From NCBI GenBank assembly GCA_015058015.1, contig SVDM01000005.1, positions 62,001 to 126,000 on the forward strand: a stretch of DNA of 64,000 nt, in the 5' to 3' direction. Below the pieces are notes generated by a model. That model ran no database searches, was not told the origin of the DNA, and was given only the letters and a program-made list of their open reading frames with translations. The position numbers and the translations under genes were made by a program. This DNA comes from Lachnospiraceae bacterium (GTDB lineage: Bacteria > Bacillota > Clostridia > Lachnospirales > Lachnospiraceae). Position 1 is the stretch's first letter. The number at the start of each line of letters is the position of its first letter. Of this stretch, positions 33,097 through 40,155 are shown piece after piece.

Positions 33097-34716
33097 CTAA
33101 TCTGAGATACTGATCTGGATCCTATCTATGGATCGTCCAAAGGTTCCGGCGAATCCGTCCTGTCCATTCGTCTTTTCATTATCGTACTGTGGCGGATAAT
33201 AGTTTCCGCCTACCGGTGATACTCGATATTTCGCTTTCTTAATTGGCTTGCCGGCAGGGGTATAATAATAGACTTCTATTGCGTCGATTTCTGTATTTTT
33301 GTCCCCAGCATATCCGTTGTTATAATCACCGGTATTATATCCCGTAACATATGGGTACCATTTACCTCCCATAGTGTGGCAACGGTATTTTAAGCTTCCT
33401 TCCGTTACCATTGCAGCAAAAGCTGTTATTGCGATTCCTCTGATTCCTGCATAATCCGTTTCGTCGAGAACTTCCGGAAGCCAGCCTTTGCCTTTTGCAT
33501 ATACTTTGTACTTTATGTGTGGATCGAAGCTTTCAACCGGTGCCGGATTGTCGGAAGGTATATCGTTCGGTGTGTCATTGCTGAAGGTTTGATATACTTC
33601 TGAAATATCTACATTACCCGATACACCTCTCACTGTGCCTTTTGATGTATATTGCCACATATACATATCCTCAATCTCTGGCTTGCTTTCCGGATTCGGT
33701 TGTCCATTATTAACTCCGTACCTGGCTATCCACAGTGGATATAATTTAAGATCATTGGTGAGGTAGTTGCGGTACCAGTTCAGATTTGCGTAGATGCCCA
33801 CGTTAAATCCGGCCGTCTTCCATATGGACAGCTCTGTTATACAGTTTTCGGCAAATGAAGTTGTGTGAATGCTATCGGTTTCTACGTCAAGCCAGATTCC
33901 TAATGGCATTTTCTTGTTTTTTAAGCAGCCGAGAGCGAAGTTTGCTTCCGCCTTTGCTTCCGCCTGTGAAGTTGCCGCCATAAAAACATAACAGCCTACC
34001 TTTAATCCGGCGGCTGTCGCTTTTTTATAATATTCTTCAAACTTATCGTCACGGTAATTATTTCCCTGGGATATCTTCATGATAACACCGTCTACTTCGT
34101 TCCTTACCGCTTCGAAATCAATATTGCCGTTCCAATGTGATATATCAATAAATCTCATAGCCTTATCTCCTCCTGTCTCGGATCCGGCTGCCCTTAAACG
34201 TGCTTTAAATTCCTGCCACAAATATTCTCCGTTGTACGGAGGTTCGTCGGTCCAGGGCCACGGACAGGGCTTGCCATTAACGTCATAATGGCGGAATACG
34301 TTATCATCATCTATCCCGTATTCGGCCTGCAAAATCTTTATTACCTCTATTGCGTTCTGAATAGTCTTTTCCGGGATATACCATCTTCCATTGGCATCTT
34401 TTCGGCTTACCATCTCGACTGATATGGTGTTCACATTTCCATATTCTCCATAATATCTGCCGCCTTTGGAGTCTTTATACAGTAAACCACCTACCGCAAA
34501 TGCGATGTGATCAAGCGGAACGCATACATACGCTGTATCTCCCTCATCAACAACGATATGTGCTGAAGCCTGTCTATCCGGATTTGCAAACATCTCAGCG
34601 GTATCCTTTGCTGAACCGCATCGCTCTTCGTCTCCGGCATAGTGAACGGCAATTCCATCTCTTTTATGTGATACTCCACCGTAGTATTTAGCCCGTATGC
34701 TATAATCAAATTTCAT
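33097..34716 (-). CDS. Two-domain endolysin: amidase plus GH25 lysozyme
   Basis: The 539-residue product has an N-terminal amidase_2 domain (about 1-155; 'GIAVHYAGDEERCGSAKDTAEMF' in part, 'SAHIVVDEGDTAYVCVP', 'RHYDVNGKPCPWPW') that would cut the MurNAc-L-Ala bond in a zinc-dependent way. A GH25 muramidase follows (about 183-385; 'FIDISHWNGNIDFE', 'GIWLDVETDSI', 'MYMWQYTS'). The C-terminal 130 residues have tryptophan/tyrosine-rich repeats like the Clostridial hydrophobic-W cell-wall-binding type. The start is placed at 34716 because AAGGAG precedes it; 33 extra codons upstream lack a site. Two catalytic activities in one lysin are uncommon. Confidence 0.92.
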   Translation of the reverse strand: MKFDYSIRAKYYGGVSHKRDGIAVHYAGDEERCGSAKDTAEMFANPDRQASAHIVVDEGDTAYVCVPLDHIAFAVGGLLYKDSKGGRYYGEYGNVNTISVEMVSRKDANGRWYIPEKTIQNAIEVIKILQAEYGIDDDNVFRHYDVNGKPCPWPWTDEPPYNGEYLWQEFKARLRAAGSETGGDKAMRFIDISHWNGNIDFEAVRNEVDGVIMKISQGNNYRDDKFEEYYKKATAAGLKVGCYVFMAATSQAEAKAEANFALGCLKNKKMPLGIWLDVETDSIHTTSFAENCITELSIWKTAGFNVGIYANLNWYRNYLTNDLKLYPLWIARYGVNNGQPNPESKPEIEDMYMWQYTSKGTVRGVSGNVDISEVYQTFSNDTPNDIPSDNPAPVESFDPHIKYKVYAKGKGWLPEVLDETDYAGIRGIAITAFAAMVTEGSLKYRCHTMGGKWYPYVTGYNTGDYNNGYAGDKNTEIDAIEVYYYTPAGKPIKKAKYRVSPVGGNYYPPQYDNEKTNGQDGFAGTFGRSIDRIQISISD

Positions 34717-34762
34717 TGTGTTCTCCTTAAAATAGGGGAGGGAACAATCTCCCTCCCTCATC

Positions 34763-34954
34763 TTATATCTTTTCTTTTGTTTCCTTGGTCGCCTGGGTAC
34801 CAAAATAAAAACCAACTACTACCGTAAATATTCCTAAAAACTGTGCTCCGTCTATCTTTCCTGTAATGGCCAGATAGCAAAACACTCCGGTCAATGCGAT
34901 GGTTACGATACTTTTAACAGATAACAACTTGGCAATTCTTTCTTTAATAATCAT
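34763..34954 (-). CDS. Holin-like membrane protein
   Basis: The 63-residue product has two hydrophobic segments (IVTIALTGVFCYLAITG and GIFTVVVGFYFGTQA) linked by a short loop, with a charged C-terminus (KETKEKI). Its position just before the endolysin and size match class II phage holins, which puncture the membrane to release endolysin. Confidence 0.75.
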   Translation of the reverse strand: MIIKERIAKLLSVKSIVTIALTGVFCYLAITGKIDGAQFLGIFTVVVGFYFGTQATKETKEKI

Positions 34955-34965
34955 CTGTTCTCCTC

Positions 34966-35370
34966 CTACTCATGTGCTCTTTCGTTTAGGTATTTGTCGA
35001 GGTCTCTGATAGCTTCTGTGACCGCCCCATTACATCCCTGTTGATGTAGCCCGTCGAGTACAGCCCTAATGCAGTCGATAATCACATATTGTTCTGCTTT
35101 GACTTCCTGTATCTTTGCTTCGAAATCTGTCCGAATATCGTCCTGACGTTTGTGTATCGCCTGAAGCTGCTCATTATACCGACATACATCGTCCTGGCGC
35201 TCTTTCCGAAGATTCTCTTCCGTCTGGTCCCATTTCTGCTCTTTATCGTGGCGATTGTTGATAGCTCTTATTATCTCGATGATGACCTTATATAGCGCCC
35301 AGAGAGCTACGATAACTCCTGCAAGCCGGCTAAGATCTGCAAATGTAATAGTCATTGCTGCTGCTTCCAT
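34966..35370 (-). CDS. Membrane-anchored coiled-coil phage protein next to the holin
   Basis: The 134-residue product has one N-terminal membrane helix ('LAGVIVALWALYKVIIEII') followed by a strongly charged coiled coil (about 40-105, with 'EENLRKERQDDVCRYNEQLQ'). The order small coiled-coil membrane protein, holin, endolysin is a common lysis cassette arrangement; a holin-accessory or haemolysin XhlA-like role is possible. It overlaps nothing and starts 6 bases after the upstream gene. Confidence 0.65.
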   Translation of the reverse strand: MEAAAMTITFADLSRLAGVIVALWALYKVIIEIIRAINNRHDKEQKWDQTEENLRKERQDDVCRYNEQLQAIHKRQDDIRTDFEAKIQEVKAEQYVIIDCIRAVLDGLHQQGCNGAVTEAIRDLDKYLNERAHE

Positions 35371-35375
35371 GTTTT

Positions 35376-35576
35376 TTATCCCTCCCTCTCCGTATGCGCT
35401 TTAATTCTAGCCGCCCGGTCTATCTTTTCAATCGCAGATAAAGAGACGAGCTCTTCCGCTGTAATGTACTGACATACTACGCAGAATAGCTCGTCTATTA
35501 TTTCTGATTGCAGCTTAATGATCTCGCTTTGGCTATCAAAAACCTGTGCTAAATCAGTTCTTCTTTTTTCCATCAT
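35376..35576 (-). CDS. Small helical phage protein, unknown function
   Basis: The 66-residue product is helical, with a heptad-like 'QSEIIKLQSEIIDELF' and two cysteines in 'CVVCQYI'. Its ATG overlaps the end of the upstream XkdX-like gene by 23 bases, suggesting coupled translation. No family recognised; lysis or tail-tip accessory role is only positional. Confidence 0.6.
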   Translation of the reverse strand: MMEKRRTDLAQVFDSQSEIIKLQSEIIDELFCVVCQYITAEELVSLSAIEKIDRAARIKAHTEREG

Positions 35577-35733
35577 AAGGCTCCCCCGTAATATATTCGT
35601 ATTCTGCCGGGGTTATTTTACCCTCTTCGACCATTGATCTTAATTTTTCGATAGTAACAGCCGTGCTGCCGGGATTTTTCTTGCCTTTTTCGTAAAGCCT
35701 TTTAAGGCTTGCCACTAATGTTCTTACCGCCAT
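35554..35733 (-). CDS. XkdX-like short phage protein
   Basis: The 59-residue frame from ATG (35731-35733) to TGA (35554-35556) ends in 'TIEKLRSMVEEGKITPAEYEYITGEPY', abbreviated, which matches the XkdX pattern of a short helical hairpin with 'GKIT..EYE.ITG'. XkdX-type proteins sit between tail-fibre and lysis genes in Firmicutes phages; their role is unknown. Its ATG overlaps the upstream stop (TAATG). Confidence 0.7.
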   Translation of the reverse strand: MAVRTLVASLKRLYEKGKKNPGSTAVTIEKLRSMVEEGKITPAEYEYITGEPYDGKKKN

Positions 35734-36002
35734 TATAATACTCCCTCCTCCACTAACTGCTCTGTGTACTCGTCAATAGCCGCCTGCGCATCATAGTCAT
35801 TAATACTTTTTATCATCTCATACTCTGATACGCTTATAGTCCTGCTTTCGCACTTGAAGTCGGTATAAGCTTCAATGCCGGCCTCTTCGTTAGCCTCGTG
35901 CTGTACTTCCGCAATGTTGCGCCTCTGGATATAGGTGTCCGGGGCTATAAGCTGTAATTCATTAGGCCGCTGCGCACAGTGTTCCTCTTTCCATGCTTTC
36001 AT
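35733..36002 (-). CDS. Acidic 89-residue protein downstream of the DGR reverse transcriptase
   Basis: The frame starts inside the reverse transcriptase gene (41-base overlap) behind AGGAGG at 10-base spacing. The product is acidic, with 'QRRNIAEVQHEANEEAGIEAY' (in part) and no membrane helix. It is not a basic four-helix Avd accessory protein, the usual DGR partner, judging by charge and length. Many Firmicutes phages carry an unassigned small gene at this place between the fibre and XkdX, so it is likely a tail or lysis-region gene. Confidence 0.6.
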   Translation of the reverse strand: MKAWKEEHCAQRPNELQLIAPDTYIQRRNIAEVQHEANEEAGIEAYTDFKCESRTISVSEYEMIKSINDYDAQAAIDEYTEQLVEEGVL

Positions 36003-37161
36003 ATTCTGCTTTCCTCCTGTCTAATTTAGATATAATCCGTTTAAGCTTCCCTACATTCACATACGGCTTTATCCATTTCAGATAACAGTTATATGAATCT
36101 GTCCAGTTAAACCAGCCCATGTAGCTTACCATTGCACATACGTGCTTATGATAAATGCGCTTGTTCTTCTGTTTCTTCCTGGATAACCTTGCCGCAAGCC
36201 GTGTAGCTTGAAGCATTATACATTTACGAACCGTGGTATTATCCCTGTCAAAGAGAAAACCCATGTAGTTTATTTTCCTGCCAATCGTCCGCCCGGTTTT
36301 TGTGTGATATATAAATTTAGCAACTATGAACGTTCTCTTAAGTTTCAATCGGAATCGCCGGCCTATAAACTTCTTTATCTCGATAATGGCCGCATGGAGT
36401 TTCTTTTTGTTGTCTCCCATAAACGCAATGTCGTCCATGTACCGGATCATTTTCTTAAAGCCCAGTGTTTCCGTAATAAAATAATCGAGCGGTTCAAGCA
36501 GGTAGTTCGCTAACCACTGGCTTATATAGAATCCTAATGGTATTCCCTTCTTAAATCCCTTAAGGCATAGCTCTATGATATATAAAAACCATTCGTCCTT
36601 TATCCTGATAGAGAGTTCTTTTATCAGGACCCGAAGGCGGATGCTGTCATAAAAGTGCCTTATGTCGATCTTGGCGAAGTATCTTATACCCTTACCCGCC
36701 CTTATCCAGCGTTCAAGCTGTCGTTTTGCTTTGTGCGCTCCCCGGTTCGGGAAGCTGCCGCAAGAAAACTGATAGGAAGTGCGGACTATAATAGGCTCTA
36801 AAACCAGCACGATTATATGATGTAGCCACTGCTCATGTATCTCCGGCATATATATCTTTCTTGCCTTGTTATGCTCAAATATAATCTTGGGTTTTCTCTT
36901 ATGTGGCTTATAAGCTAACTCCGGGTGTTCTACTTCCACACCCGGAGGCTTTGTGTTAAGTATCATCTCCCGCATAGCTTCAACTTCTGCGTCGAAGTTA
37001 GCGTCTATGGCTATGATCTCTCTTCTTTTGGTCTTGCCTTTACGTAACTTCTTGTATGCCCGGCGGATAACATCCCGGTCCAGCATACGCTGATACAGAT
37101 ATTTGTACTGCTTTGCGCCACGGTGGGCTTTATACAGGCCCCACATCATTTGGTTGCGCAT
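35962..37161 (-). CDS. DGR-type reverse transcriptase
   Basis: The 399-residue product has RT domains in order: motif 3-like 'FAKIDIRHFYDSI' (D166), motif 4 'KGIPLGFYISQWLANYLLEPLD' (207-228, in part) and motif 5 'IRYMDDIAFMGD' with the catalytic YMDD at 241-244. The 'LGxxxSQ' in motif 4 is the diagnostic form of DGR reverse transcriptases; group II intron and retron enzymes have 'QG' forms. The very basic protein copies the template-repeat RNA with errors at adenines. The start follows TAGGAG with 8 bases. The template repeat lies 190 bases upstream and the target gene beyond, all on the minus strand. No maturase or thumb X domain is seen. Confidence 0.95.
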   Translation of the reverse strand: MRNQMMWGLYKAHRGAKQYKYLYQRMLDRDVIRRAYKKLRKGKTKRREIIAIDANFDAEVEAMREMILNTKPPGVEVEHPELAYKPHKRKPKIIFEHNKARKIYMPEIHEQWLHHIIVLVLEPIIVRTSYQFSCGSFPNRGAHKAKRQLERWIRAGKGIRYFAKIDIRHFYDSIRLRVLIKELSIRIKDEWFLYIIELCLKGFKKGIPLGFYISQWLANYLLEPLDYFITETLGFKKMIRYMDDIAFMGDNKKKLHAAIIEIKKFIGRRFRLKLKRTFIVAKFIYHTKTGRTIGRKINYMGFLFDRDNTTVRKCIMLQATRLAARLSRKKQKNKRIYHKHVCAMVSYMGWFNWTDSYNCYLKWIKPYVNVGKLKRIISKLDRRKAEYESMERGTLCAAA

Positions 37162-37350
37162 CGTATTACTCCTATAAGATATTTTTTTCTTCTATCTCCT
37201 ACACACGGCAGGTGCGACCGCTTTACCGTGTGTCCTGTATCGGTATAATTACCACTCCCCTAACCGATAGACGGCGGATAAGACGTATTTCAACGTCCAG
37301 CGGTGTATATGAATGAAATCTGCATTTTGGTCTGTAATCTATTATTGATA

Positions 37351-37466
37351 GAATAACGGCGGCGCCGATGTTCCAGTTCGCGTTCGTGGCAGTGTTGTTC
37401 AAATTCAACGCGCCCGTGCCGCAAATGAGGTCATTGTTGCAATTACCGAACCGAATGGCCACGGCC
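37351..37466 (-). repeat. DGR template repeat (TR)
   Basis: The 116-bp element aligns without gaps to the variable repeat 233 bases to the right. Of 16 mismatches, 15 are at adenines of the TR (minus strand). The one exception is at TR base 37455 (plus-strand A against C in the VR). Read in the target frame the TR is rich in AAC/AAT codons (10 Asn), which maximises diversity after A mutagenesis. It is non-coding; the frame across it is just the template. It should be transcribed as part of a TR RNA running toward the reverse transcriptase start at 37161. Confidence 0.95.
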
Positions 37467-37519
37467 CCGGAGGTGTCGCAGTCTCATCCCCTGTTAATTT
37501 CCCGCTACATAAAGTCACC

Positions 37520-37537
37520 GTGGGGGAAGACCCCCAC
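37520..37537 (-). promoter_or_regulatory. GC-rich hairpin between target gene and TR
   Basis: GTGGGGG-AAGA-CCCCCAC lies 6 bases after the target stop and 53 bases before the TR on the minus strand. It could end the target mRNA partly or form the 5' structure of the TR RNA. Confidence 0.5.
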
Positions 37538-37542
37538 ACCCC

Positions 37543-38838
37543 CTACGCCGCAACGCTAGGCGTTGTGCCGGCAGGTGGTAAGAGAAGAACGGCGGCGCCG
37601 ATGCTCCAGGTCGCGTCCGTGGCAGTGCCGTTCAAAGTCAACGCGCCCGTGCCGCAAAAGAGGTCAAGGGAGCAAGAACCGAACCGACCGGCCACGGCCG
37701 TTATACCGGGATTTACCCAAAAACCGTCACAACCGCCGGTTGCTGATGTTCCTTCACATGGTACAACGGGGATCTTTCCGAATCCGGGTTCTACTGCGTA
37801 TTTATGCGGATATACGCCGCTTAATGTCTCTGCAAATACTACACCGGTGTTTTTGTATGTATTGGCCGGTGTTGAGATATCATATTTGTAATTCTTGCTT
37901 ACATATACCTTTCCGCTTACGCAGGCTGTATAAGGATCGCGCATCCACTGCTGATAGCTACCTAATACGATAGAGTGCAAAATCTTATTTAAGTGCTTCT
38001 TATCGTCTGCGCCGGTACCGTAAAACTGTCCGCCGCCCACTATAGCATTAGCAAGCACTCCATATGTAGGAGATAACGTGCTGTCATAGCCGTTGCAGTT
38101 GCCATAGCCATATTTGTCCTGGATATTAGATGTCTTGCCCCAAAGAAGAAGCAGGTCGTGGATGGTATTGATTATTGCTCCGCCAAAGAATTTACCCCGG
38201 GCGGCGAAATTATCAATTAAGGTTTTCTCCTGGGCCGTCGTCTGGCTATGTACCGGCTGTGTCCCGGAGACAGTCAGCATCTTCGGATTCTGTGAAGCTC
38301 CGTTGGAAGCTCCATAGAACATCGGAATCCATACTCCTTCAAGTTCGTTGTTGGTATCGTCAATGAATCCTGCTGCCTCGTAACCATCTCTCGGCTCCAG
38401 CGAAAACTTAACATATCTGTCTGATCCAACAATGTATTCCTTCTTGTAGATCTTCTGCAACCATGAGAAAGCACCGCCGTCGTAAGAAGTATTTGCCACA
38501 TCTGATGCTGTCTCTCCGTCGGCTTTCTTTGAATAGTTCGTCTCGGAAAGCTGGTAATCTACAATACCGCTGCTCTTAACCATGTAGGGCTTGTTGTTAA
38601 CCAGCAGCGGGAATGTCGCCCAGTCACCCAGGGAATAGCCGCCGCCCATGGTAATAGTAATGGGGTTAAAGTTCTTGTTAAGCCCGATATATTCAATCCT
38701 CTCGTCAGGATCAAGTATGTCCATATGCTCCACGAAACCGTATACATCCTCGTCCTTCTCGATAGCAAGGATAGCTGATACTTTCTCGTTAACGGAATCC
38801 AGCGTAGGCTTATCCGCAACATATATTTTATCGCTCAT
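37543..38838 (-). CDS. DGR-diversified tail-tip/receptor-binding protein
   Basis: The 431-residue product has an N-terminal region (1-120) and a C-terminal domain with the look of a C-type-lectin-fold DGR target ('GVWIPMFYGAS', 'KFFGGAIINTIHDLLLLWGKTSNIQ' in part, 'DGFWVNPGITAVAGRFG'). Residues about 381-418 are encoded by the variable repeat. Variable positions show S, S, L, F, T, G, D, T, S where the TR encodes N, N, N, I, N, N, N, N, N, while 'CGTGAL' and 'IGAAV' stay fixed as scaffold. Its start abuts the stop of the collar/fibre gene (TAAATG), so it is the distal tail-fibre tip that contacts the host. The final 13 residues lie beyond the VR. Confidence 0.92.
   Translation of the reverse strand: MSDKIYVADKPTLDSVNEKVSAILAIEKDEDVYGFVEHMDILDPDERIEYIGLNKNFNPITITMGGGYSLGDWATFPLLVNNKPYMVKSSGIVDYQLSETNYSKKADGETASDVANTSYDGGAFSWLQKIYKKEYIVGSDRYVKFSLEPRDGYEAAGFIDDTNNELEGVWIPMFYGASNGASQNPKMLTVSGTQPVHSQTTAQEKTLIDNFAARGKFFGGAIINTIHDLLLLWGKTSNIQDKYGYGNCNGYDSTLSPTYGVLANAIVGGGQFYGTGADDKKHLNKILHSIVLGSYQQWMRDPYTACVSGKVYVSKNYKYDISTPANTYKNTGVVFAETLSGVYPHKYAVEPGFGKIPVVPCEGTSATGGCDGFWVNPGITAVAGRFGSCSLDLFCGTGALTLNGTATDATWSIGAAVLLLPPAGTTPSVAA
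37551..37565 (-). other. Hairpin/cruciform element downstream of the VR
   Basis: CAACGC-CTA-GCGTTG is a perfect 6-bp inverted repeat 18 bases beyond the variable repeat, inside the last codons of the target gene. A hairpin in this spot is a known cis element for retrohoming in the Bordetella phage BPP-1 DGR; here the role is by analogy. Confidence 0.7.
37584..37699 (-). repeat. DGR variable repeat (VR)
   Basis: This 116-bp segment is the mutable copy of the TR, at the 3' end of the target gene. The fixed 3' block GGCGCCGCCGTT with adjacent CATCGGC-type GC-rich sequence is identical in TR and VR and probably holds the initiation-of-mutagenic-homology site. Mismatches cluster at the Asn/Ile codons of the template. 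Confidence 0.95.
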
Positions 38839-39393
38839 TTATTCTTCTACCTCCTCGTAGTAAAGTAATCCGTTCTCAACGCCCAGTACGTACTTGTCGC
38901 CGGTTGTATCGTCGTACAGGTACATCTTATTGGGTGCTTCGATTGTTACCGTGTCGGCATTTGCCACTTCGGTAAGCATTTCAATAGTGATGGTTGATGG
39001 TAGTAAGTCGTTGTAAGCGGGTAAGTAATCCCACTGATCTGTTACCGCTGTGGCGATAGCATAAAGGATCTCTCCTTCGTCCGGGTCGGTAGCGAATAAT
39101 CCGATCTCTTTTACGTAATAGCCGTGTGTAAGGTATTCTGTCTCGCTCTTATAATTTGTGATAATAAACTTCACAAATACGTTGCTGACATTTTGGACCA
39201 TTACAGTGTTGATGCTAAATTCCTGCTTCTGGCTCTTAAGCGCCGTCTGCTTGCTAATGTCCTCTCCCTCTGTATAGCTTCCGTCACCTGATGCGGCTTT
39301 TGTAAGGGTAATCGTGGTTAACCCCGCCTGCGCCTTGGCAAGTAACGCTATACCTTTTTCGGTAAGGACAGCCTCGTTAAAAACTCCGGCCAT
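38839..39393 (-). CDS. Tail fibre/collar protein (gpH N-terminal-like)
   Basis: The 184-residue product begins 'MAGVFNEAVLTEKGIALLAKAQAG' (in part) and has 'LTHGYYVKEIGLFATDPDEGEIL', both typical of the phage tail-fibre N-terminal domain that attaches to the baseplate. It is a short version with the receptor part split off into the next gene, the DGR target. GGAGGAAGAGAC precedes the ATG. Confidence 0.8.
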   Translation of the reverse strand: MAGVFNEAVLTEKGIALLAKAQAGLTTITLTKAASGDGSYTEGEDISKQTALKSQKQEFSINTVMVQNVSNVFVKFIITNYKSETEYLTHGYYVKEIGLFATDPDEGEILYAIATAVTDQWDYLPAYNDLLPSTITIEMLTEVANADTVTIEAPNKMYLYDDTTGDKYVLGVENGLLYYEEVEE

Positions 39394-39420
39394 GTCTCTT
39401 CCTCCTTCTTTTGTGAATGA

Positions 39421-40155
39421 TTAAAATACATAATGCGGACTTGAACGGACCATCATGCCTATGTGCGTTTGTCCGTTCGTGTCCGCATCAATATTTCTTT
39501 TGCTGTTGGAAATTGCTAATCGCGGGTTAGAGAATACACAAGCCCCGATACCTACGATGGATCCTGTCTCGCTTTCTCTCTGTGGACTGTTGACAATCTT
39601 CTCGTGCGGGCTTGATACTGCTGCCGTGGCTACGTACTCCGGTTGTAATATCTGCCTGTCTATTAAAATCCGGCGGATATGGGACCGAACATTCTTAACC
39701 CGGTCTATGATTCTTGTAAACTGGTCTATGATTTCCGGGGTAAGTTTTGCCGATGTAATGATATCGAAATATCCCGGTGTCTGCTCCCCTTCTGTGAAGT
39801 TAAACCACTCTACAATATCGCCTTCTCCGAAAATGACTTGTATCATCTCTTTGACTGCTGCCGGGGTTCCTGCTTTCATATACCATGAAATAGTGTTTTT
39901 CACGATTCCCCGTTTTACATCAAGGGTCATATTCTCTTGATCGTAATACGGTGCTGAAAGCTGGACTGCCAGGGCATCTACCAATTCTTCCGAAAGGGTA
40001 TCAATGGCCGTGTATATCTGGCTTTGGTCTGCGTACTCTATAACCTTCTCATGGATCTCGCCTAACGCCCCCGATAAGGCAAGCACCCAATCCTGATTAG
40101 CTACAATGTCGGGTAAACCGTCCGTGATGCGGGCTTCTTTCAAGCTTTTAATCAT
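39421..40155 (-). CDS. Baseplate/tail protein gpI-like
   Basis: The 244-residue product follows gpJ and has the P2 gpI pattern 'DQSQIYTAIDTLSEELVDALAVQL', 'YDQENMTLDVKRGIVKNTISWYMKAGTPAAVKEMIQVIFG' (in parts) and 'RIIDRVKNVRSHI'. gpI bridges the baseplate wedge to fibres. The start at 40155, not 15 bases earlier, is set by GGAGGGCTTGAAG. It overlaps gpJ by 8 bases. Confidence 0.85.
   Translation of the reverse strand: MIKSLKEARITDGLPDIVANQDWVLALSGALGEIHEKVIEYADQSQIYTAIDTLSEELVDALAVQLSAPYYDQENMTLDVKRGIVKNTISWYMKAGTPAAVKEMIQVIFGEGDIVEWFNFTEGEQTPGYFDIITSAKLTPEIIDQFTRIIDRVKNVRSHIRRILIDRQILQPEYVATAAVSSPHEKIVNSPQRESETGSIVGIGACVFSNPRLAISNSKRNIDADTNGQTHIGMMVRSSPHYVF

Noticed and set aside
34717..34815. 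33-codon upstream extension of the endolysin
   Set aside because: It has no ribosome site and a basic non-signal sequence; AAGGAG lies before the internal ATG at 34716.
35733..36002. 89-residue gene as DGR Avd accessory
   Set aside because: The product is acidic and too short; Avd proteins are basic four-helix bundles.
37223..37462. Open frame on the minus strand across the template repeat
   Set aside because: It resembles the end of the tail-tip protein only because it is the DGR template; it has no ribosome site and is non-coding RNA.
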